Assembly (NCBI GenBank): GCA_016783865.1 | Contig: JADHVS010000041.1 | Span: 1-27,271, forward strand | Length of the DNA stretch: 27,271 bases | Origin: Bacteroidales bacterium | GTDB taxonomy: Bacteria; Bacteroidota; Bacteroidia; Bacteroidales; SM23-62 | Direction: 5' to 3' | Shown here: positions 16,842-27,271 of the stretch, in pieces | How the letters are laid out: each line of letters starts with the position of its first letter | How positions within the stretch are numbered: position 1 is the stretch's first letter | Made by a program: the position numbers and the translations under genes | The notes under the pieces: generated by a model | Seen by the model: the letters and a program-made list of their open reading frames with translations, nothing else | Database searches by the model: none | Told to the model about the DNA's origin: nothing

Positions 16842-18347
16842 TTACTTTTCTGGACTTCGGGCTATTGTCCAGGGATCGCTGGTCTTTTCTAACCATGGTT
16901 CCAGTTCTTCCTTAATCAATATCCTTACTACTTCGGGATTATCAGCAGCAATATTATTAAGTTGATAGGGATCGTTCTGATTGTCATACAGATAATAATT
17001 ATACCTGTCATTATAGGATCTGTCAACGGCTAGCGTATACCTGTGGGTCCGTACACCCCGTTTCCCTATGGCAGGATTCACCAGCGGCATACTCAGGTAT
17101 AACTGGGATTCCGGACGCTCACCTTCCCCGGTTAAAAAAACTGAGGCATGGCTCCGGCCTTCCACATCTGCAGGTATTTTATCCATAAATCCCATTAATT
17201 CAAGCAGTGTTGGGTATATATCCGGAATGGAGATCAGCAGGTCATCATGCCGTGGTTTAATTATGTCAGGCCATCTGATCAGAAAGGGAATACGCATGGA
17301 TTCCTCATAAAAAATTGATTTTCCATGGTGATCATGGTTACCGACACAATTACCATGATCAGAGATAAAGAGAACTATGGTATTCTTGTCCAGTTCTTTA
17401 TCAGTCAGCGCCTTCAGTATCCTGCCTAACTGTTCGTCAACTCCGCTGACCATTGCAAAGTAGTTTTTCGTTTGCTTCCGGGCAAATTCGGAATACAGGC
17501 CTCCTTCATGGAGGACATTAGCCCGGGTAATAAGATCTTTGTATGTCAGACCGCTGTAGAGATCGACGTATTTTTGAGGGACCTCCTCATAGAGGCCTTC
17601 ACCATCGTCATGAGGGGGATTCATGGCCACAACCAGGGCGAAGGGCTTATCAGGATCCCTCAATCTGGCATTTTCATTTTGAATATACCGGATAGCCATG
17701 TCTGCTTCATGTACAGGGCCCCATTCGTCAACTAAATGAAATTCATCACGCCCTGCATCTGTGTCCCAGTACAAAGGCCTGTTGTGATAATCATAAGTCC
17801 CATATGCATACCAGAAATTGAATCCATGCCTGCGATGGGGTGGACACCACTCGTTCCAGGCAAAATTCTCATAATTGTTTTTACATTTTACATATGGAGG
17901 CCTCGGGGCGTCCAGATGCCATTTCCCGATATAGCCCAGTTCATAACCTTCATCACTTAAAACATCTGACCAGCAACGTTCCGAATCCTGTAACTCAATA
18001 TTAAAATGGGCCGCATCACTTATGCAGTTGTAGGTAACATTATTTGAGAAAGGATATCTGCCTGTCATGAGCATGGCCCTTGAGGGACTGCATACCGGGT
18101 TGTTGGCCACAGCATGGGTCAGGACCAGGCTGGTTTTCGATAACTCATCAAGTGTCGGGGTGATAACGGGATCCTGGTTCATGAATCCCATGGCATGGGC
18201 CCGCATTTGGTCCGGATAAATGATCAGCAGGTTGGGATGAGATTCAGTGATTGATCTGCTGCAGGACAGAATGGAAACTGTAAAAACAGAAACCAATAAA
18301 TAAAGGGGTGACAATTTAATGAGTTCCCGTAGAATAGCTAATTTCAT
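16842..18347 (-). CDS. S1-family sulfatase, lipoprotein
   Basis: The 501-residue product has a lipobox ILSC with Cys29. The S1 core shows LLIIYPDQMRAHAMG, a canonical Cys86-Ser-Pro-Ser-Arg90 followed by AMLMTGRYPFSNN, GYIGKWHLDAP, VAMNPPHDD, and LFISDHGNCVGNHDHHGKSIFYEE. The first metal motif is Asp46-Gln47 rather than Asp-Asp. This D-Q form occurs in other S1 groups and is not in itself a defect. The C-terminus carries the usual DPYQLNNIA segment. It is preceded by a 133-bp gap, the largest break inside the enzyme block, and followed 22 bp later by GH31, so it may head a sub-operon. The substrate ester cannot be assigned. Confidence 0.92.
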   Translation of the reverse strand: MKLAILRELIKLSPLYLLVSVFTVSILSCSRSITESHPNLLIIYPDQMRAHAMGFMNQDPVITPTLDELSKTSLVLTHAVANNPVCSPSRAMLMTGRYPFSNNVTYNCISDAAHFNIELQDSERCWSDVLSDEGYELGYIGKWHLDAPRPPYVKCKNNYENFAWNEWCPPHRRHGFNFWYAYGTYDYHNRPLYWDTDAGRDEFHLVDEWGPVHEADMAIRYIQNENARLRDPDKPFALVVAMNPPHDDGEGLYEEVPQKYVDLYSGLTYKDLITRANVLHEGGLYSEFARKQTKNYFAMVSGVDEQLGRILKALTDKELDKNTIVLFISDHGNCVGNHDHHGKSIFYEESMRIPFLIRWPDIIKPRHDDLLISIPDIYPTLLELMGFMDKIPADVEGRSHASVFLTGEGERPESQLYLSMPLVNPAIGKRGVRTHRYTLAVDRSYNDRYNYYLYDNQNDPYQLNNIAADNPEVVRILIKEELEPWLEKTSDPWTIARSPEK

Positions 18348-18394
18348 CCGTTTAAAATTTGATTTTCATTTGTCGTATGTAACTTACCATCAAT

Positions 18395-18432
18395 TTTTTA
18401 ATCATTCTTGTTTGTGAATTATTGATTAAAAA
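18395..18432. repeat. AT-rich inverted repeat in the GH2-sulfatase gap
   Basis: TTTTTAATCA (18395-18404) and TGATTAAAAA (18423-18432) form a perfect 10-bp inverted repeat with an 18-nt spacer. It lies 48 bp past the GH2 stop and 47 bp before the next start. It could be an A/T-type bidirectional terminator or a protein-binding site. Chance is possible in AT-rich DNA. Confidence 0.35.
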
Positions 18433-18480
18433 GTTTATTCATGGCATACCGTTTAGAGTGCAATATCATTTGATTATCAC

Positions 18481-21666
<3,186 letters not shown>

Positions 21667-23085
21667 CTATCTGTACCATTTGCCTTCCGACATCTCGGGT
21701 TCAATCTGCTCCGGCATTTTGGTGCGGTTCATTTTTATGAGATCCATTAACCTTACAACTATATCAGGATGTTCAGACGCCAGGTTGTGGTTTTCTTCCT
21801 GATCAACGGATAAATCGAATAATTCCCATGCTTCATGTGTATCATGCCGGAGCATTTTCCAGTCGTCAATCCGGATGGCCTGCTGGAGTCCGTTTTCGGG
21901 ATAGACATTGTTTGTCCAGTCAAATGCCGGCAATTCCCAGTACATATATTCATGTTTTTCCTGGATGTGCTCACCGAATAATGAGGGAACCATTGAGATA
22001 CCATCTGTTTTCACGGGTAACAGGTCTTCAATTCCGGCCAGATCGAGAATGGTTGGCATCATATCTGCGAAATAGCATGGCATTTCACACCTTGATCCCG
22101 GTTCAATCCTACCCGGCCAGTAAAAAATGAGGGGGACCTTTATTCCGCCTTCATAAAACTGGTGTTTAAAACCCTTGAGCTTTCCTGAAACCTTGAAAGT
22201 TGGATTATATTTCTCACCACCTCCATTATCGGAGGAGAATATTACAACGGTATTCCTGTTTATGTTCAGTTCCTTAAGCAGTTTTATTATCTCCCCGAGG
22301 TCGTGATCGACGCGGGTATTCATGCCTGCGTATTTTTTTTCATCATCGGTCCAGGGTTTATCATTATAAAGAATATATGCAGGGTCTGATTCAGGGATTT
22401 GCGCGTTCCCATCATCATCGGTATGCGGAAGAGTCCAACTGCCAAAACAGAAGAAGGGCCCGGCGCGGTTATCTGTGATAAATTGCTTCATCTCCTTCAT
22501 GATCCTATAATGGGCATAAGATGCGGAATCACCATGTGCATTCAGTACTTCTACCTTCCGGCTATTTCTCCACAAATAATCGGTATAATAAAAATGAGCA
22601 TGTATCTGGTGATAATAACCGAAAAAGATATCAAAGCCATGTTTTTCCGCAACACCTTCAGTTCCGACATCTCCGAGCCCCCATTTCCCGAATCCCCCCA
22701 CTGTATACCCTGCACTTTTAAGGATCTGTGTAAAGGTTGTATCCCTGGAAGGCAACGCTATACCGCCGGTATTTCCTCTCAGGGAGACATGTCCCGTATG
22801 CAGGCCGGTCATTAAACTTGCTCTTGCGGGTGCACATACCGAACATCCGGAATATGCCTCTGAAAAAAGTATTCCCCCTTTCGCAAGGGCGTCAATGTTA
22901 GGAGTATATATGGAGTCCCCACCATAACAACCCGGTACATTATATCCCATGTCATCTGCAAGAATGAAAATGATATTTGGTTTTGTCCCGGATATTTCCC
23001 TGTTTTTGCATCCATGCATGCATGCAAGAAGAACAGCTAAAGATATTATGCTGAATACCTTTCCTTTTTGTGATTTTATCATCAT
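21667..23085 (-). CDS. S1-family sulfatase (arylsulfatase A-like), lipoprotein
   Basis: The 472-residue product has a lipobox LLAC with Cys22. The S1 core shows NIIFILADDMGYNVPGCYGG (Asp44, Asp45), a canonical Cys84-Ala-Pro-Ala-Arg88 followed by ASLMTGLHTGHVSLRGN, FGKWGLGD, and VIFSSDNGGGEKYNP. The TGLHTGH and GKWGLG pieces are typical of the large arylsulfatase A-like group common in Bacteroidota and Planctomycetes. The C-terminus has LFDLSVDQEENHNLA, a normal sulfatase end. It lies 15 bp after the GH65/GH95-like gene and 9 bp before GH2, making a tight three-gene unit. The target sulfate position is unknown; galactose or fucose esters are the natural guess from the neighbours. Confidence 0.93.
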   Translation of the reverse strand: MMIKSQKGKVFSIISLAVLLACMHGCKNREISGTKPNIIFILADDMGYNVPGCYGGDSIYTPNIDALAKGGILFSEAYSGCSVCAPARASLMTGLHTGHVSLRGNTGGIALPSRDTTFTQILKSAGYTVGGFGKWGLGDVGTEGVAEKHGFDIFFGYYHQIHAHFYYTDYLWRNSRKVEVLNAHGDSASYAHYRIMKEMKQFITDNRAGPFFCFGSWTLPHTDDDGNAQIPESDPAYILYNDKPWTDDEKKYAGMNTRVDHDLGEIIKLLKELNINRNTVVIFSSDNGGGEKYNPTFKVSGKLKGFKHQFYEGGIKVPLIFYWPGRIEPGSRCEMPCYFADMMPTILDLAGIEDLLPVKTDGISMVPSLFGEHIQEKHEYMYWELPAFDWTNNVYPENGLQQAIRIDDWKMLRHDTHEAWELFDLSVDQEENHNLASEHPDIVVRLMDLIKMNRTKMPEQIEPEMSEGKWYR

Positions 23086-23100
23086 ATTATTAGCATATCA

Positions 23101-25263
23101 TCAGTTCTTCGCTTCAACAATTTCCAGAGCATTGTTGCCCGGGTTTATTCTTACTGACACTGACCGGTCCAGTTTCAAAACCTCTTTCCCATCTTGCTTA
23201 AATGAAATCCTGCTAACTTTTCCCGAACGCATGATCCCCGATACTTTTACGCCCCCCTGTGCAGGGAGATCATAAAATTCAATATCTTTCCATTCGTCAG
23301 GCAGGGCAGGGAATACATGTATGGTATCATTATAGGATTGGAGCAGCATGGACAACTGGGTCAGTATAAATGAACTGTAACCTGTCAGAAAATAGGGATT
23401 GATATCCAACGCTTCATACAAAGCAACACCTGAGGGGTCCTGAACCGTCGTCGACAACCTGGATAATTCAAAAGCATTGTTGCCAAACCCAAGGTATGCC
23501 TCTGTCAGGGCAAACCAATTCGTAATAAAGGTTATCATGCCTTGACCCTGTTTGTTGCGGTTCCACGTTATATCCAGTGATCTGCGTGCTTTGTCGATAT
23601 CTATATCAGCAATATTTTCCATGACCGGAAAACCAAAATACATATAGGCCCGTATGCCAAAATATCCTCCGCCTGACCGTGATTGATCATCTCCAAGGTA
23701 TTCCAGATATATCGTGTCATTCTGGGGTATATATAAATGGTCGTATATATGCATCCATTTATCCTGAAGTTCCTTATCAATATCTAATTCCCGTGCATAC
23801 TCAGCACTCATCTTCAGGTTCCATCTTGCGGCAAGCACAGCGTCGAGTACCGATTTCTCCAGAATGTTTTCCGATACGGAAAGCATAGGCGGCAGGTAAT
23901 AGTAATTTTTCAGGCTGTCCAATCTGGCAAGTGAGCTCCACAACTCTGCTGTACCTTTCATGACCGGGTATGTATAATTGACAAGGAATTCATTATCAGG
24001 ATAATAAAGAGAAATAATATGAAACAATGAAGCTCCGAAAGCATCCACATGCCTTTGCAAATCCCAGTGCTTAGTATTTGGATAAGTGATGTTATATCCT
24101 TCTGATGATACCTCATGTCCAAAGGCCATGGCATCCGGGTCGTACGAGTCAAGATATGTATGTAATCCTTTGCTCCGCTCCTTGTAAATCAGTTCAACCG
24201 GTCCGGTTTCAGGGAACAGGATCCTTACATTTTCCTTTAAAGCGTCAGGTTTGTAATGCCATTTTGCCATTTTTACGGCATGTTCTCTGTCCCCCATCAT
24301 GGCAAATGCCCAAACTGACCAACCGGCATGTCCATAGGTGAAATGGTGCATCTTCCAGTCACGGTCCGGGATGGAGAACTGGAGTTCCCCCGGAAGGAAT
24401 TTATCTGCACCAGCAGTAGCATATAGGGTATACAATGACCGGTAAAACCATTTTGCATTTTCACCTTCGGGAAGAATTACAGATGCTACATTGGACCATT
24501 GATTGTTCCAATTATCTATTTGGTTCTGTTCCAATTGATCAAAGCTGCTGTTTACCTCCACGTATTCTGCAGAAACAGACTCGAAGTCATCACTGTCAAA
24601 ATGGGTAACCAGTGAATAAAGTATTGTGACGGTCGTTTGTGGTGCGATTGAGACCCGGTATCCACCTTCAACCTTATCGATGGGTGTATCAGCTTTCACA
24701 TTCCAGGCGGTTTTCGTAAAGCTGGAATGATCAGTTCCCCGAATACGGCCTGTTTCAGGTTTACTGATCCTGTACCCGGTCTCGGGTATTTTTAACTGGC
24801 ATCGCATATTACCCACTTCTGATTCATTTCTGATATGTATCAGCAGGAGATGTTTGTTTGTTTTGGAAAAGAAAATACGGGAGGTATATTCTGTGCCTTC
24901 TTTAAATCCCACATGGGTTGTGAGAATACCGTTCCCGATGTTTAGAACGGCATGATATGCTGCTGGCATTGTATCCTGGGAAGGCTGATCCACCAGGATT
25001 AATTTTGGACCCGGAAGAGACTTCCTGGTTTCGTAATTATCCCATACATCTGTAAACCATAATTTTTCAAATCCCAGCCCATCCTTTGCAACCAATCCTC
25101 CCATTTCACCGTTTCCCATTAGAAATTCAAGATCGCCCGGTTTATATGCATCCCTGCTGAAATTATAATTTTCCAAGGGCATCTCCACACGTACCAATTT
25201 CTCATCTCTTGATGGCACGCAGCTTATTAGAGCAACTATTATAAAAATAACAATTGATTTCAT
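23101..25263 (-). CDS. Divergent GH65/GH95-like (alpha/alpha)6 hydrolase, lipoprotein
   Basis: The 720-residue protein has a short lipoprotein signal (ALISC, Cys15). The N-terminal beta-domain contains MGNGEMGGLV (49-58), like the GNGRLGAMV opening of GH95. The middle is alpha-helical and barrel-like. RHVDAFGASLFHIISLYY (404-421) and SVSENILEKS (462-471) followed by AARWNLKMSAEYA match the helix and general-acid region shared by GH65 and GH95, putting Glu465 at the acid position. ALDINPYFLTGYSSF (618-632) and IHVFPALPDEW resemble the GH95 end, with Asp620 as a candidate base. The GH95 hallmark NxNxQMNYWP is absent. GH95 enzymes remove alpha-L-fucose or alpha-L-galactose; that activity is only inferred here. 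It overlaps the COG3199 gene by 4 bp. Confidence 0.72.
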   Translation of the reverse strand: MKSIVIFIIVALISCVPSRDEKLVRVEMPLENYNFSRDAYKPGDLEFLMGNGEMGGLVAKDGLGFEKLWFTDVWDNYETRKSLPGPKLILVDQPSQDTMPAAYHAVLNIGNGILTTHVGFKEGTEYTSRIFFSKTNKHLLLIHIRNESEVGNMRCQLKIPETGYRISKPETGRIRGTDHSSFTKTAWNVKADTPIDKVEGGYRVSIAPQTTVTILYSLVTHFDSDDFESVSAEYVEVNSSFDQLEQNQIDNWNNQWSNVASVILPEGENAKWFYRSLYTLYATAGADKFLPGELQFSIPDRDWKMHHFTYGHAGWSVWAFAMMGDREHAVKMAKWHYKPDALKENVRILFPETGPVELIYKERSKGLHTYLDSYDPDAMAFGHEVSSEGYNITYPNTKHWDLQRHVDAFGASLFHIISLYYPDNEFLVNYTYPVMKGTAELWSSLARLDSLKNYYYLPPMLSVSENILEKSVLDAVLAARWNLKMSAEYARELDIDKELQDKWMHIYDHLYIPQNDTIYLEYLGDDQSRSGGGYFGIRAYMYFGFPVMENIADIDIDKARRSLDITWNRNKQGQGMITFITNWFALTEAYLGFGNNAFELSRLSTTVQDPSGVALYEALDINPYFLTGYSSFILTQLSMLLQSYNDTIHVFPALPDEWKDIEFYDLPAQGGVKVSGIMRSGKVSRISFKQDGKEVLKLDRSVSVRINPGNNALEIVEAKN

Positions 25264-26390
25264 CCCTTTGCCTTGTAAATAGTGTACTGATGATAGCCGG
25301 TAATGATTTTGTAATGACCGGAAAATTCCTTATCCCGCAAAGGACTACCCGTGTCGATCAGGAAAGGATGTCCCGACAGGCTGCTTATTTTTTCGGGTGT
25401 GGCCAGTATAATAATATTTTCCTTGCCAATGATCTTCAGAACATGGCTGCTCAACTGCTGGTTACCCCTTCCCAGAATGAAACCCTGTCCCCTCGTCGGA
25501 GTAAGTATAAGTTTTACCTTTGTGTCTTTGATCCTTTCCAGGATCTGTCTTTCATTTAAATCTTTTCCAACCAGTTTATTATTAAATACAAGGTCCACCC
25601 CAAGCAGTGATCCTTTAAGTCCAAGCTTTAGCATCAGAGCACGAGTGGTGGTTCCTGGTCCGATCAAATAATAACAGTTATTTTCTATGTTTTCGATCAC
25701 ATCATGAGCGATGGCTTCCTGGAAATAAACATCTCCCGGCATACTGCCCGTCTTTCTGTTTTGTATAGAATGACGAGATGCAGGAATTTTCAGGTAACCG
25801 TAAAGTTTTGATGTTAGAATCTCCTGGCGGTAAAGCACTTCATCGATGTCCATCACTTCTGCTTCCCTGGTAACTTTCAATTTTCCAAGGATAAAATCTT
25901 TGAGTATCACCCCTGCCGTGGAAGGATGAGAGGCGAAAACTCCTGAATGGATCTTTACACCGGTTGGTATACCCAGTACCAACATTGAGTTGCCAATGGC
26001 TTTGTGTATATCACGCGCTGTTCCATCTCCACCTGCAAATGCGATAATATCGGCATCCAGTTTCCTTATTTCATCGGCAGCCTTAATCGTTTCCTCTGCT
26101 GAGGATTTATTTTTCATTTCAACATTTATCAGCACGAATTCAAGTCCTGATTTTATAACCGTTTGATGACCCATGTCCCCGGGACATGTAATCAAACTAA
26201 ACGCATCTTTTATTGGAAGTAATTCGCGTAAGGTTATTGCAACCTTTTCAGCGGACTGGGGAATGGCTCCAAGGTCCATCGATTTGCGAAGTATTTCTTC
26301 CCCATCGGTTCCTTTCAGGCCAACACTTCCACCCATTCCGGCAAAAGGATTTATTATCAGGCCTATCTTCTTTTTGATCGTCATGGGCAA
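25260..26390 (-). CDS. COG3199 ATP-NAD kinase-like protein (AcoX-type)
   Basis: The 376-residue cytoplasmic protein has no signal peptide. It starts IGLIINPFAGMGGSVGLKGTDG (9-30) and has the NAD-kinase/diacylglycerol-kinase nucleotide motif GGDGT at 120-124 within DIIAFAGGDGTARDI, then GIPTGVKIHSGVFA (139-152). This layout is that of COG3199, the AcoX-like group whose reaction is not firmly established. Members are often found beside lipoate-dependent dehydrogenase genes, which fits the GcvPB-like gene just upstream. The stop overlaps the ATG of the following glycan enzyme (ATGA, 25260-25263), an unusual partner. A strong hairpin lies in its 106-bp upstream gap. Family assignment is firm; function is open. 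True NAD kinase activity is unlikely to be its only possibility. Confidence 0.88.
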   Translation of the reverse strand: MPMTIKKKIGLIINPFAGMGGSVGLKGTDGEEILRKSMDLGAIPQSAEKVAITLRELLPIKDAFSLITCPGDMGHQTVIKSGLEFVLINVEMKNKSSAEETIKAADEIRKLDADIIAFAGGDGTARDIHKAIGNSMLVLGIPTGVKIHSGVFASHPSTAGVILKDFILGKLKVTREAEVMDIDEVLYRQEILTSKLYGYLKIPASRHSIQNRKTGSMPGDVYFQEAIAHDVIENIENNCYYLIGPGTTTRALMLKLGLKGSLLGVDLVFNNKLVGKDLNERQILERIKDTKVKLILTPTRGQGFILGRGNQQLSSHVLKIIGKENIIILATPEKISSLSGHPFLIDTGSPLRDKEFSGHYKIITGYHQYTIYKAKG

Positions 26391-26410
26391 ATATCAATTC
26401 TCATGCTTAA

Positions 26411-26462
26411 GAATTCACTCCAGGGAACCAAAACTGCCATGCTTGGTCCCTGAAGTGAATTC
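26411..26462. terminator. Strong 19-20 bp stem hairpin between GcvPB-like and COG3199 genes
   Basis: GAATTCACTCCAGGGAACCA (26411-26430) pairs with TGGTCCCTGAAGTGAATTC (26444-26462) with one mismatch and one bulge, around a 13-nt loop. It begins 35 bp after the GcvPB-like stop and ends 21 bp before the COG3199 ATG. No U-tract follows on the minus-strand transcript, so it may be an attenuator, an RNA-stabilising hairpin or an operator rather than a simple terminator. Confidence 0.55.
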
Positions 26463-26496
26463 ACCACCCTATAACTAACCTAACCTATGAAAAGAA

Positions 26497-27271
26497 CTAT
26501 TTTGCATGCTTTTTAAGATAAGACCTCCAGGTTATGGCCCATTTTTCAGGATCATCAAACCAGCTTTCATCAATTCTGTGTACGACACTGTTATGCGGAG
26601 CATGCCTTACCGTATCAGGCTCCTCCCTTGCCTCTTCGGCGATATGTCTTAATCCATCAAGATATTCATCAAGTTCTGCTTTAGAATATGATTCTGTTGG
26701 CTCAATAGTGCAGGGTTGAGGGACAACGTAAGGATGATGGCTTGTCCATAAATGGAAGCCAAAGTCGCACATCCTCAGGATTATATCATGGATATCCACA
26801 CCTGTTTCCTCATGGAACTTCTTCCATGTATACCTTACCTGTTCGATCCGGTTTTTCCCTCCCGGGAATGGGGATTCAACTCCCTGTATGGAGGTAAGCT
26901 GTTTTAGGATATAATTATTGTTAAGAACAGCTATTCTTGCGACCTCCTTTATTCCTTCAGCGCCCAGACTTCTGATCCATGCATAGGATCTGAGAATAAC
27001 AGGGAATGGTCCAAAAAAGGCCCGTGTTTTGCCAATGGTATTTGGCAAATCCCATTTCATTTTATACCGACCTCCATCATATTCGACCAGCGGAACGGGC
27101 AGATAGCTTTCAAGTTCTTTTGTTACCCCTATTGCCCCCCCTGCAGGTCCGCCACATCCATGTGGTGAAGCGAAGGTTTTATGCAAATTGAAGAAACACA
27201 TATCAAACCCGGCTTCTTTTGCCCTTGTAACTCCCAGGATGCCGTTTGCATTGGCCTGGTCATATCCGCAT
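26497..27271 (-). CDS. gcvPB: GcvPB-like glycine dehydrogenase (decarboxylating) subunit 2, 5' truncated
   Basis: The frame is open to the window end, so the real start lies beyond 27271; 257 codons plus stop are present. The segment upstream of the first internal Met reads CGYDQANANGILGVTRAKEAGFD. This leads into NLHKTFASPHGCGGPAGG, which carries the lysine that binds pyridoxal phosphate. RAFFGPFPVILRSYAWIRSLGAEG, CDFGFHLWTSHHPYVVPQP and TIEPTESYSKAELDEYLDGL match the GcvP C-terminal half. The protein decarboxylates glycine in the glycine cleavage system, passing the aminomethyl group to the lipoyl H protein. A split GcvPB rather than the C-terminal half of a fused GcvP is my preference but cannot be proved from this fragment. 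Its end marks the edge of the glycan block. Confidence 0.88.
   Translation of the reverse strand, partial: CGYDQANANGILGVTRAKEAGFDMCFFNLHKTFASPHGCGGPAGGAIGVTKELESYLPVPLVEYDGGRYKMKWDLPNTIGKTRAFFGPFPVILRSYAWIRSLGAEGIKEVARIAVLNNNYILKQLTSIQGVESPFPGGKNRIEQVRYTWKKFHEETGVDIHDIILRMCDFGFHLWTSHHPYVVPQPCTIEPTESYSKAELDEYLDGLRHIAEEAREEPDTVRHAPHNSVVHRIDESWFDDPEKWAITWRSYLKKHAK

Noticed and set aside
16842..18347. Asp-Gln instead of Asp-Asp in a sulfatase metal motif, taken as loss of function
   Set aside because: The D-Q form is known from other S1 groups, and the formylglycine motif is canonical.

Overview
The window looks like part of a polysaccharide-degradation island from a Bacteroidota member, probably an anaerobic or marine Bacteroidales/Marinilabiliales-type organism. 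This is inferred from the many Sec and lipoprotein signal peptides on glycan enzymes, dense S1 sulfatases mixed with glycoside hydrolases, AT-rich leaders without clear Shine-Dalgarno sites, and an IS1595-family element. No rRNA, tRNA or CRISPR was seen. A glycan-rich Kiritimatiellota or Planctomycetes relative cannot be excluded without a search.

All recognised genes lie on the minus strand, so transcription runs from high to low coordinates. At the right edge (26497-27271) is the 3' part of a GcvPB-like glycine dehydrogenase subunit. It is followed by a strong 20-bp-class hairpin and a COG3199 ATP-NAD-kinase-like gene (25260-26390). That gene overlaps by ATGA with the first secreted glycan enzyme, and the degradation block follows: a divergent GH65/GH95-like (alpha/alpha)6 enzyme, an S1 sulfatase, a LacZ-type GH2, a sulfatase, a GH31, two more sulfatases, a GH110-type alpha-galactosidase, a fifth sulfatase with an aberrant maturation motif, a GH5-like enzyme, two GH29 alpha-L-fucosidases, and a GH42-like enzyme. 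A lipoprotein gene runs off the left edge. A complete 970-bp IS1595-type element with 24-bp inverted repeats and an 8-bp target duplication sits 13 bp upstream of the GH42-like start codon.

Together the genes encode exo-acting and desulfating enzymes for a branched, sulfated glycan that probably contains alpha-galactose, beta-galactose and fucose (or L-galactose). Candidates are a sulfated fucogalactan, a lambda-carrageenan-like galactan, or an animal sulfated glycan. Most products carry lipoprotein or Sec signals, placing the work in the periplasm or at the cell surface. No SusC/SusD pair, regulator, sulfatase-maturing enzyme or obvious endo-acting polysaccharidase is visible, so uptake and control must lie outside the window or work differently.

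Points most worth a second look: the divergent GH65/GH95-like protein, the sulfatase with C-A-T-T-R in place of C-x-P/A-x-R, the near-identical signal-peptide cassette on two unrelated enzymes flanking the IS, the IS insertion inside that shared leader, and the coupling of a COG3199 gene to the glycan block.
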